From an uncultured Oscillospiraceae bacterium (lineage in GTDB: Bacteria > Bacillota > Clostridia > Oscillospirales > Acutalibacteraceae): 30,706 bases of DNA. Each line of letters starts with the position of its first letter. Position 1 is the first letter of the stretch. Shown here piece after piece: positions 7,375 to 13,846 of this stretch. The DNA lies in contig USCI01000022.1 of the NCBI GenBank assembly GCA_900553255.1, forward strand, positions 1 through 30,706, written 5' to 3'. Made by a program: the position numbers and the translations under genes. Under the pieces are notes generated by a model, which did no database searches, was not told the origin of the DNA, and saw only the letters and a program-made list of their open reading frames with translations.

Positions 7375-7620
7375 TCAGTGCACCTTCGTCAGAACCTCGT
7401 CCCGGAAAAACTCGTCGGCATTCTCCACCGTCAGTCCAAAAATGCGCTCGTCAAATTTTACGCACACGCCCTTTTCCGCACAGTGGCCCATGCAAAAGGA
7501 ACCCTTGAGCTCCACTTCCCCTTCCACATGGTTTTCATGGATCAGCTCCTTGAGCCGATTGATCAGGCTGCGGGAATCGCTCAGATGGCAGGAACTGCCG
7601 ACACAAACCATAATATCCAT
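7375..7620 (-). CDS. Thioredoxin-like 2Fe-2S protein (NuoE/HydC-type)
   Basis: An 81-residue protein beginning MDIMVCVGSSCHL and carrying a second pair of cysteines in SFCMGHC. This is the four-cysteine pattern of thioredoxin-like [2Fe-2S] ferredoxins found in NuoE and HydC subunits. The ATG at 7620 is chosen because GGGAGGA lies nine bases upstream; an in-frame upstream start at 7689 has no support. It is the first gene of the hydrogenase operon, 34 bases before the sensory-type hydrogenase. Its likely role is electron transfer to or from the hydrogenase modules. It lacks the long helical N-terminus of full NuoE, which suggests an independent small carrier. Confidence 0.85.
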   Translation of the reverse strand: MDIMVCVGSSCHLSDSRSLINRLKELIHENHVEGEVELKGSFCMGHCAEKGVCVKFDERIFGLTVENADEFFRDEVLTKVH

Positions 7621-7672
7621 TGCTGTCAATCCTCCCTGATTTTCCGGTTTCGGCATAGGTTTCCTTATTTCA

Positions 7673-7691
7673 GAATATTGCCTGAACATTC
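7673..7691 (-). promoter_or_regulatory. Possible operator at the hydrogenase operon start site
   Basis: An imperfect palindrome, GAATATTGCCTGAACATTC, has seven-base half-sites differing at one position. It covers the predicted transcription start of the hydrogenase operon, just downstream of the -10 box. Placement is typical of a repressor site, but no regulator in the window can be assigned to it. Confidence 0.35.
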
Positions 7692-7697
7692 TCTTTC

Positions 7698-7726
7698 AGT
7701 ATACCGCTTTGTTATTTTTCTGTCAA
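7698..7726 (-). promoter_or_regulatory. SigA promoter of the hydrogenase operon
   Basis: On the minus strand TTGACA (7721-7726) and TATACT (7698-7703) are separated by exactly 17 bases. The predicted start at about 7691 leaves a leader of some 70 bases before the first gene. This is one of the best promoter matches in the window. Confidence 0.88.
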
Positions 7727-7773
7727 TGTCTTTTTCTGGGGATTTCAGCCTTTAATCGGCAGAAATTAAAACC

Positions 7774-7802
7774 TTGACTTTTTGACATGCGGATGGTATA
7801 GT
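7774..7802 (+). promoter_or_regulatory. SigA promoter of tRNA-Thr
   Basis: TTGACT (7774-7779) and TATAGT (7797-7802) are 17 bases apart and lie 15 bases before the mature tRNA. It is divergent from the hydrogenase promoter, with under 50 bases between the two -35 boxes. Confidence 0.82.
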
Positions 7803-7817
7803 TATTCCGGTTAAAAT

Positions 7818-7893
7818 GCTGGTGTAGCTCAGTTGGTAGAGCAGCTGATTTGTAATCAGCAGGTCGGGGGTTCAAGTCCGTCCACCAGCTCCA
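7818..7893 (+). tRNA. tRNA-Thr (anticodon UGU)
   Basis: A full cloverleaf can be drawn. The acceptor arms GCTGGTG and CACCAGC enclose a D arm containing TAGCTCAGTTGGTAGAGC. The anticodon stem GCTGA/TCAGC has loop TTTGTAA, giving anticodon TGT. The T arm contains GGTTCAAGTCC. The discriminator T is followed by an encoded CCA at 7891-7893. A promoter lies directly upstream and a terminator directly downstream, so it is a single-gene transcript. Confidence 0.97.
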
Positions 7894-7894
7894 C

Positions 7895-7937
7895 ACCTGC
7901 GGTGGGCGCGTCGCGCACCGCAGGTTTTTTCTTTTTT
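7895..7937 (+). terminator. Terminator of tRNA-Thr
   Basis: ACCTGCGGTG (7895-7904) pairs perfectly with CACCGCAGGT (7916-7925), followed by TTTTTCTTTTTT. It begins one base after the encoded CCA. Confidence 0.92.
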
Positions 7938-8136
7938 CAATAAGGGACCCGCGTCGAAGCCGGGCATCCTTTTCGTAACCCAAACCCAATAAAACCCCAT
8001 GAAACAGCTGTTTTTCGACTATAACATGCGGTTTTGTTTTCATCAAAAATGCAACTGCGAGCCTCCGTCTTCCAAAATCATTCCGCTTTTATATTTTGCG
8101 TATTTGAGATCCTTCCAATAAAACGAGGTGTTTTGT

Positions 8137-8950
8137 ATGAAGGCGAGGAAATTAAAAGTAAAATTAACGAAGGAAGAAACAACGGTAAAGATAAATATCA
8201 TTATGTTAGTCGTCTTAGCCATTACAGTCGTACTTATTATTTTAGCTCCCATATTAAACCTTGATTATCAATTGCGATTTGGAGATATTCCTGAACAAAT
8301 TGAGCAAGCCGAAGTTGTTGACAAAGAACAGATAAGGAGCGGTAGAAGAGGCGCAAGATGGGTAAGTTATGTTATTACATTCCGATTTTCTGACGGCTCG
8401 GAAAAAAGTTTATCGTGAGCAGCAATGCACGCCGCGTCTACAACCTTATAGAAATAGGCGAAACAGGAAAACTCACCTACAAGGAAATAGAAAGTAATGA
8501 TGGGGATGAAAGCTTTAGGTCGAACAGACGTTTTATAAGCTTTGAAAAGGATCCTAAATATGGCGGAGAGACAATAAAGCCGAACGCTGTTGAGGCGACC
8601 GGTTGGAACGCTGTTATTTTCTTTTTTACTCCTTGGTTAGTTATTTCAATCATATTATCGTGCTTGGGAATTAAAAGGAATATCGGCTTTTTAAAAGCCT
8701 CCAAACAGGTTATACATGTGAAGGTCATAAGAAAAAGGACGCAAGATTATAAAGGTAAAAAACAAACGGATGTATCTGTACAAACTATTTTGTTACTTTT
8801 GTACTTCCCGACGGCTCGAAAAAAGAATTTATGACCGGCAGGAACAATAGCAAATTTTATTCCTTCGTCAATGAAGGGGATACAGGAACGTTCACATATA
8901 AAGAATACAACAACAAGACGATTTCCTTTTCTTTCAAGAAGGACACCTAA
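8137..8950 (+). pseudogene. Tandem DUF2500-like membrane protein gene with two frameshifts
   Basis: Three consecutive frames read as one protein if two -1 shifts are allowed. ATG 8137 has GAGGTG upstream. Frame 1 gives a membrane helix at about residues 19-38 and ends at 8418. Frame 2 can be joined at the A6 run at 8402-8407, restoring FSDGSEKKFIVSS and continuing to GETGKLTYKE and a second membrane helix (VIFFFTPWLVISIILSC). It ends at 8834. Frame 3, joined near 8783-8790, restores YFVTFVLPDGSKKEFM and GDTGTFTYKEY and ends at TAA 8948. Each half therefore has a membrane helix followed by a strand-rich unit with DGS-K-F and GxTGxxTYKE, resembling DUF2500. The two units look like an internal duplication. 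The gene is AT-rich and flanks a tRNA, suggesting horizontal origin. Function is unknown; shifted frames could also be sequencing errors. Confidence 0.65.
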
Positions 8951-9138
8951 TTCTGAAAGAAATTCCCTGCTAAAACAAAAATGCAGGTCTGATCAACCAC
9001 AGCAAAAAGAGCTTGAGGACTTTATCGCAAAATATAAAGGCTTGAAGGAGTTGCGCTGTTTCCGTCTTACGCAAGAGGATAGGGTATCATGCTGGATTCC
9101 GCCTCTATCACTTTAGCACTTTATCATCAAAAAATGTA

Positions 9139-9167
9139 TTGACTTTTAAAAGCAACCGGCCTATAAT
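9139..9167 (+). promoter_or_regulatory. SigA promoter of ilvBNC
   Basis: TTGACT (9139-9144) and TATAAT (9162-9167) are 17 bases apart. The predicted start near 9174 leaves a leader of only about 32 bases, too short for a T-box or leader-peptide attenuator, so control must act at the promoter or elsewhere. The bases from 8951 to here hold no gene I can support. Confidence 0.88.
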
Positions 9168-9205
9168 GAGGTACAGCTACTCCAGAATAAAGGATATGAT
9201 AACCC

Positions 9206-10831
9206 ATGATGACCGGCGCAGCCGCTATGGTAAAATGCTTGCAGCTCGAAGGCGTGACCACCGCGTTTGGTTACCCCGGCGCTGCGATATGCCCGTTTTA
9301 CGACTGCCTCGTCGGCAGCGGGATCCATCATGTGCTCGTACGTACCGAGCAAAACGCTGCGCATGCGGCCAGCGGGTATGCCCGTATTTCCGGCAAGGTC
9401 GGTGTATGCATTGCCACCTCCGGCCCTGGCGCCACCAACCTGATCACCGGCATCGCCTCCGCACACATGGATTCCATCCCGCTGGTGGTGATCACCGGCC
9501 AGGTGCGCAGCGACCTGCTCGGCCGCGACGTCTTCCAGGAGGCGGACATCACCGGCGCGGCGGAACCGTTTACCAAGCACAGCTACATCATCAAAAACGC
9601 CGCGGATATCCCGCGGATTTTCAAGGAAGCCTTTTATATTGCCGGGACCGGCCGGCCGGGGCCGGTACTGATCGACGTGCCGATCGATATGCAGCAGAAA
9701 ACCATCCCGGATTTCGATTACAGCGAACCGGCCGATATCATCGGCTACAAGCCGCGCAGCCAGGGACATGCTTTGCAGCTGCGCAAGGCGGTCGAGGCCA
9801 TTCAGAATGCGAAGCGCCCGGTTCTGTGTGCGGGCGGGGGTGTTTTCTCTGCGCATGCCCAGCAGGAGCTGCGGGCGTTTGTGGAAAAGACCGGCATTCC
9901 CACCATCTCGACCATGATGGGGATCGGCGCACTGCCCACGGCGCATCCGCTGAACCTGGGGATGCTCGGTTCCCACGGCTGCGCACCGGCTAACAAGGCG
10001 ATGCGCGATGCAGATCTCGTCATCATGGCGGGCGCCCGCGTCGGCGACCGCGCGGTAGCGGCTCCCGGGCAGGTGGCCATGCGGGCCAAAATCATCCATA
10101 TCGATATCGACCCGGCGGAAATCGGCAAAAACATGCCGGCACATATCCCGATTGTGGGCGATCTGCGGCTGGTGCTGACGGATCTGACCAAGCACTACGA
10201 CGGTCCCCCGGCTCCCAAAGAGTGGGTATCCGCCGTTACCGACCGCAAGGCGCGGTATGCGGCAAAGCCGCTGCCGGAAGAGAACGGCTATGTCGAGCCC
10301 AAGGGGCTGATGCGGCTGCTGTCCCGCCGGATGGATGCCGATGCGGTGCTGTGCGCCGACGTCGGACAGAACCAGATCTGGTCGGCCAACTACTTCGAGA
10401 TGCGCGACGGCCGGTTCCTCACCTCCGGCGGCATGGGGACGATGGGCTACTCCATCCCCTGCGCTGTAGGCGCCAAAAGTGCGGACCACTCCAAGCAGGT
10501 TTGCGCGGTGTGCGGCGACGGCTCGTTCCAGATGAGCATGATGGAGCTCGGTACCATCTGTCAGGAGCATCTCGGGGTAAAAATCATCATCATGCAGAAC
10601 ACCCGGCTGGGCATGGTTCGCGAGCTGCAGGACAACCTCTACCACGGCGTACACAGCGCGGTATACCTGGACGGCAGTCCGGATTTTGTTAAAATCGCCG
10701 CCGCCTACGGCATCCGCTCGCGGATGGTGTCCTCCAACACCGAGGCGCAGGCCGCTTTGGACGAAATGCTCGCGGACGACCAGCCGTACCTGCTCGTCTG
10801 CAATGTACGGCCGGACTACCCCTCCCTGTAA
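9206..10831 (+). CDS. ilvB: Acetolactate synthase, large (catalytic) subunit
   Basis: This thiamine-diphosphate enzyme condenses two pyruvates to acetolactate, or pyruvate with 2-oxobutyrate, at the first common step of Val, Leu and Ile synthesis. The 541 residues show the N-terminal ThDP pyrimidine-binding domain with the catalytic Glu at about residue 48 (VRTEQNAAHAASG) and a central domain around 190-330. The C-terminal domain carries the metal/ThDP motif GDGSFQM at 437-443 and the Asn at about 465 before LGMVRE. Start ATG 9206 follows AAAGGA; a second ATG is immediately next. It is the first gene of the ilvBNC transcript, 27 bases before the small subunit, which implies the regulated anabolic enzyme. 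Confidence 0.96.
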   Translation: MMTGAAAMVKCLQLEGVTTAFGYPGAAICPFYDCLVGSGIHHVLVRTEQNAAHAASGYARISGKVGVCIATSGPGATNLITGIASAHMDSIPLVVITGQVRSDLLGRDVFQEADITGAAEPFTKHSYIIKNAADIPRIFKEAFYIAGTGRPGPVLIDVPIDMQQKTIPDFDYSEPADIIGYKPRSQGHALQLRKAVEAIQNAKRPVLCAGGGVFSAHAQQELRAFVEKTGIPTISTMMGIGALPTAHPLNLGMLGSHGCAPANKAMRDADLVIMAGARVGDRAVAAPGQVAMRAKIIHIDIDPAEIGKNMPAHIPIVGDLRLVLTDLTKHYDGPPAPKEWVSAVTDRKARYAAKPLPEENGYVEPKGLMRLLSRRMDADAVLCADVGQNQIWSANYFEMRDGRFLTSGGMGTMGYSIPCAVGAKSADHSKQVCAVCGDGSFQMSMMELGTICQEHLGVKIIIMQNTRLGMVRELQDNLYHGVHSAVYLDGSPDFVKIAAAYGIRSRMVSSNTEAQAALDEMLADDQPYLLVCNVRPDYPSL

Positions 10832-10858
10832 TCCATCGGAAAGGCAGGCTTTCTCCTT

Positions 10859-11365
10859 ATGAAATACACCATGTCTGTGCTGGTGGAAAACCACGCCGGC
10901 GTCCTTTCCAAGGTGTCCGGCCTGTTTTCCCGGCGGGGCTTCAATATCGATTCCCTCGCGGTCGGCGTGACCGAGGATCCCACCATCTCCCGGATGACCA
11001 TTGTGGTCAACGGCGACGAATACACGGTCGAGCAGCTGGAAAAGCAGCTCAACAAGGTCATCCCGGTCATCAAGGTCAAAACCCTCCGGGAAGGGGATTT
11101 TATTCCGCGCATCCTTTCGCTGATCAAGGTGTCGGTCAACGCCGGCTACCGCGCGGAAATCATGCGCATTACCGAGCTGATGGGCGCCCGGATTGTCGAT
11201 GCCACCCGCACCACCCTGACCATTGAATTCTCCGACACCGCCGAACGCACCGAGACGCTGGAGACGCTGCTGCGTCCCTACGGCATCCGCGAAATCGTGC
11301 GCACCGGCGTGATCGCCATCGAAAAAGGCCCCGACCCTACCCGCACCGTCAAACGGCAGGGATAA
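10859..11365 (+). CDS. ilvN: Acetolactate synthase, small (regulatory) subunit
   Basis: This is the regulatory partner of IlvB, conferring feedback inhibition by branched-chain amino acids and raising catalytic activity. The 168-residue product begins with a typical ACT domain (MSVLVENHAGVLSKVSGLFSRRGFNIDSL, split at about residues 4-32) containing the effector-site GVL motif. A second ACT-like C-terminal domain occupies about 80-160, including RITELMGARIVD. Length matches the 160-170 residues usual for IlvN/IlvH. An AAGGCAGG sequence lies ten bases before ATG 10859. Confidence 0.95.
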   Translation: MKYTMSVLVENHAGVLSKVSGLFSRRGFNIDSLAVGVTEDPTISRMTIVVNGDEYTVEQLEKQLNKVIPVIKVKTLREGDFIPRILSLIKVSVNAGYRAEIMRITELMGARIVDATRTTLTIEFSDTAERTETLETLLRPYGIREIVRTGVIAIEKGPDPTRTVKRQG

Positions 11366-11374
11366 ACACCGACC

Positions 11375-11415
11375 AAAAAACGCCCAGGCGTTTTTTAGAA
11401 GCGGGACAACCCCGC
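11375..11415 (+). terminator. Hairpins between ilvN and ilvC
   Basis: The perfect palindrome AAAAAACGCCCAGGCGTTTTTT (11375-11396) is followed by a second small stem, GCGGG/CCCGC (11401-11415). The first has a T6 tail and a short GC stem, so it could act as a weak terminator or attenuator, or as an mRNA processing site giving ilvC a different transcript level. No separate ilvC promoter is obvious. Confidence 0.5.
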
Positions 11416-11458
11416 AATTCAATTTTTGCCGCCAACACCGGCACAGGAGGAATGTATC

Positions 11459-12454
11459 ATGGCAAAAATCTACTACCAGAACGACTGCAACCTCAGCGTA
11501 CTCAAGGACAAGACCGTTGCGATTATCGGCTACGGCTCCCAGGGGCACGCCCATGCGCTCAACCTGCACGAGAGCGGCGTCAACGTGATCGTCGGCCTCT
11601 ACAACGGTTCCAAGAGCTGGGCGAAGGCTGAAGCGGCAGGTCTGAAGGTCATGACCGCTGCGGATGCGGCAAAGGCAGCGGACATTATCATGATCCTGAT
11701 CAACGACGAGAAGCAGGCCGATATGTACAAGAAGGATATCGAGCCGAACCTGACCGCCGGCAAGGCTCTGGCCTTTGCGCACGGCTTCTCGATTCATTTC
11801 GGCCAGATCGTGCCGCCGTCGGATGTCGACGTTTTCATGATCGCACCGAAGGGCCCGGGCCACACGGTGCGCAGCGAATATGTCGAGGGCAAGGGTGTTC
11901 CCTGCCTGGTGGCTATTCATCAGGATGCGACCGGCCGTGCGCTGGACATCGCGCTCGCCTATGCGGCGGGCATCGGCGGTGCCCGTGCCGGCGTACTGGA
12001 AACCACCTTCAAGACCGAAACCGAAACCGACCTGTTCGGTGAGCAGGCGGTCCTGTGCGGCGGCGTTACCGCGCTGATGCAGGCGGGCTTTGAGACGCTG
12101 GTCGAGGCCGGCTATGATCCCCGTAACGCGTATTTCGAGTGCATCCACGAGATGAAGCTGATCGTCGACCTGATCTACAAGGGCGGCTTCTCGATGATGC
12201 GCTACTCCATCTCCGACACCGCGGAATTCGGTGATTACGAGACCGGCAAGCGCCTGATCACCGACGAGACCAAGAAGGAGATGAAGAAGATCCTGCACGA
12301 GATTCAGGACGGCACCTTCGCTTCCAAGTGGATCAATGAAAACAAGGTCAACCGGCCGCATTTCAACGCCTGCCGCCGCATGGCCGCCGAGCATCAGCTC
12401 GAGTCGGTCGGCAGGGAGCTGCGCAAGCTGTACAGCTGGAATGAGGAGAAATAA
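11459..12454 (+). CDS. ilvC: Ketol-acid reductoisomerase
   Basis: This enzyme converts acetolactate or acetohydroxybutyrate to the dihydroxy acid using Mg2+ and NAD(P)H, the second step of Val/Ile synthesis. The 331-residue length marks a class I enzyme. The Rossmann motif GYGSQGHAHALNL lies at about residues 25-37, and the catalytic C-terminal knot includes GLETLVEAGY-like and ECIHEMKLIVDLIY segments with the metal-binding Glu residues. The cofactor-specificity loop reads VGLYNGSKSW, with Tyr where NADPH enzymes often have Arg, so cofactor choice is open. ATG 11459 follows AGGAGG; an in-frame upstream start at 11426 lacks a ribosome binding site. A strong terminator closes the operon. Confidence 0.96.
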   Translation: MAKIYYQNDCNLSVLKDKTVAIIGYGSQGHAHALNLHESGVNVIVGLYNGSKSWAKAEAAGLKVMTAADAAKAADIIMILINDEKQADMYKKDIEPNLTAGKALAFAHGFSIHFGQIVPPSDVDVFMIAPKGPGHTVRSEYVEGKGVPCLVAIHQDATGRALDIALAYAAGIGGARAGVLETTFKTETETDLFGEQAVLCGGVTALMQAGFETLVEAGYDPRNAYFECIHEMKLIVDLIYKGGFSMMRYSISDTAEFGDYETGKRLITDETKKEMKKILHEIQDGTFASKWINENKVNRPHFNACRRMAAEHQLESVGRELRKLYSWNEEK

Positions 12455-12472
12455 TTTTTTCCCTGCTGTCAG

Positions 12473-12508
12473 ACGCCCCGGATGCCGTTATGGCATCCGG
12501 GGCGTTTT
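12473..12508 (+). terminator. Terminator of ilvBNC
   Basis: ACGCCCCGGATGCC (12473-12486) pairs perfectly over 14 bases with 12492-12505 around a five-base loop, followed by TTTT. It lies 18 bases after the ilvC stop. The shape is nearly symmetric and may also serve the convergent lipoprotein gene. Confidence 0.9.
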
Positions 12509-12548
12509 GTTGTAGGCGAACCCCCGGCAAAAGCCGGCGGATATGGGC

Positions 12549-13679
12549 TTACGGGGCGTTGTCGGGGATTACCCCGGTTTTCGCATAGGCGATGTAGCTT
12601 TGGTGATAGGTCTCCGGCCAGCGCTGCGGGTTATAATAGTGGGAATACGCAAAAGTGACATGCTTCTCCACATACGGCGCGGCTGTATTCATCTGGGTCA
12701 CAAAGCGGGAAAGCGGCGCACAGTCCCAGGTGGACGCCGTGAAATTTTCATTGTTTGCCCAGAAGCGCAGACCCTCCTTCTGCGCGGCGGCGTTGTGAAA
12801 CGCCCGGAAATAGCCGTCCATCTGATCGAGGGAAATGTGCCCGGCGCCAACGGCGTCCTGCAGGGCCAGAATATCCCCCTCACGCAGGCGGGCGGCATCC
12901 AGAAAGCGGGTCCACTCCTCTTCCGCCTGCGCCGGCGTATTGGCCTGACAGCAGAAAGGGGAAAGCATCAGCGGAAGGGTTGGGTCGAGCGCAGTCAGGT
13001 AGTCCGCCTGTATGCTCAGCATTTGCGCGTACAGCTCGCTTTTCTCCCCCATGCCGTTGGACAGCTCATAGGCCCAGTACCATCCCGCAAAGGCGTCGGG
13101 GTAGCGTTCCTTATACAGGCGGTGTATTTCCCCGGCAATACGGTTCCCCTGCTCCGCCCTCTCCAGGCACCACGCCTCGGTGCGCCGGCCGTTTTCCCAC
13201 CAGGATTCGTCCAGGTCCAGGCCGATAAACACCTGCATCCCCCGCTCCTGTGCCGCTGCCAGGCAGCGCTCCAGCACATAGTCATAGGCCTGGTAATTCC
13301 CGGCTTTGGCAAATTCCAGCCCGGAGGGATAGTAAATCTGCTGCACAAGGCCGTCAGACAGGGAAACCGTCCACTGGAGGATAACGAGGCGGATCCCCGC
13401 CTCCAGGAGCATGTCCATGTGCTCCGCCCAGTCCTCCTCGGAAAAGCTGTGAGCCAGCTCCGGCTGCAGGAAGGTACCCTCGACACGCGGATAGCTACGC
13501 TGCGCGTCCACCTCGTCCCATCCCATGGTCAGCCGGTTTTCCGTATCCGAGGTTATCCCCGCCACGGACGCCTCCTTTTTGGGCGAACAGCCGGCCGCCC
13601 CAAACAGGCTGCACAACAGCAGAACAAGCGCGGTGGCACACGCTGCTGTCCGGGCGGCGGTTCGGTAAAACACGGTCAT
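12549..13679 (-). CDS. DUF4434-type putative glycosidase-like lipoprotein
   Basis: A 376-residue secreted protein. It starts with a basic N-terminus, a hydrophobic stretch and a lipobox-like GAAGC, predicting a lipid-anchored Cys at residue 31. The mature part reads as a TIM-barrel-like domain of the DUF4434 kind: repeated barrel-strand motifs such as RLVILQWT, QVFIGLDLDESWW, FAGWYWAYELSNG and LRFWANNENF. The acidic residues in the last two could serve as a glycosidase acid/base pair, although activity in this family is not established. ATG 13679 is preferred because GGAAGGGGG lies upstream; longer in-frame starts precede that site. It stands alone between two convergent or terminated operons. 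Substrate unknown; a role in cell-surface carbohydrate is only a guess. Confidence 0.78.
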   Translation of the reverse strand: MTVFYRTAARTAACATALVLLLCSLFGAAGCSPKKEASVAGITSDTENRLTMGWDEVDAQRSYPRVEGTFLQPELAHSFSEEDWAEHMDMLLEAGIRLVILQWTVSLSDGLVQQIYYPSGLEFAKAGNYQAYDYVLERCLAAAQERGMQVFIGLDLDESWWENGRRTEAWCLERAEQGNRIAGEIHRLYKERYPDAFAGWYWAYELSNGMGEKSELYAQMLSIQADYLTALDPTLPLMLSPFCCQANTPAQAEEEWTRFLDAARLREGDILALQDAVGAGHISLDQMDGYFRAFHNAAAQKEGLRFWANNENFTASTWDCAPLSRFVTQMNTAAPYVEKHVTFAYSHYYNPQRWPETYHQSYIAYAKTGVIPDNAP

Positions 13680-13775
13680 CTTCTGAATCCCCCTTCCCTC
13701 TTTTACTTTTATGTTAGCGGAAGAAAGGGGGAATGTATTTGTCCTTTTTTTCCGAACGTTTAACAATTTCCCAGC

Positions 13776-13814
13776 AAAAAGACCGGCCCAGCGCCTCATG
13801 CGGCGCCGGGCCGG
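13776..13814 (-). terminator. Terminator of groESL
   Basis: Read on the minus strand, CCGGCCC-GGCGCC pairs with GGCGC-GGGCCGG, with one mismatch, and is followed by TCTTTTTGC. It lies about 30 bases after the groEL stop. Confidence 0.88.
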
Positions 13815-13846
13815 CCGGATTCACGCTGTGGTATTGTGCCTGCCGA

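Noticed and set aside
7723..8046. A 107-codon ORF on the minus strand
   Set aside because: It runs antisense through the tRNA-Thr gene and its terminator; its protein-like motifs (DLNPRPADYKSAALP) are the well-known spurious translation of tRNA genes.
8402..8408. Canonical -1 ribosomal slippery heptamer at the A6 run
   Set aside because: In the zero frame the codons are GAA AAA AGT, which do not fit X-XXY-YYZ. Slippage on the homopolymer remains possible, but it is not a standard programmed frameshift site.
8871..9116. An 81-codon ORF after the broken membrane protein gene
   Set aside because: Its first part is the wrong frame of that gene, and it has no ribosome binding site. A short stretch around 9010-9070 looks protein-like but is too short to support as a gene.
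9168..9205. T-box riboswitch or leader peptide upstream of ilvB
   Set aside because: The predicted leader is only about 32 bases, with no room for a T-box or an attenuator, and no branched-chain codon run is present.
9161..12394. A 1077-codon open frame on the minus strand
   Set aside because: It lies entirely opposite ilvB, ilvN and ilvC, has low-complexity His/Arg/Gly/Asp-rich translation, and no ribosome binding site or family match. It is an antisense shadow caused by high-GC codon use.
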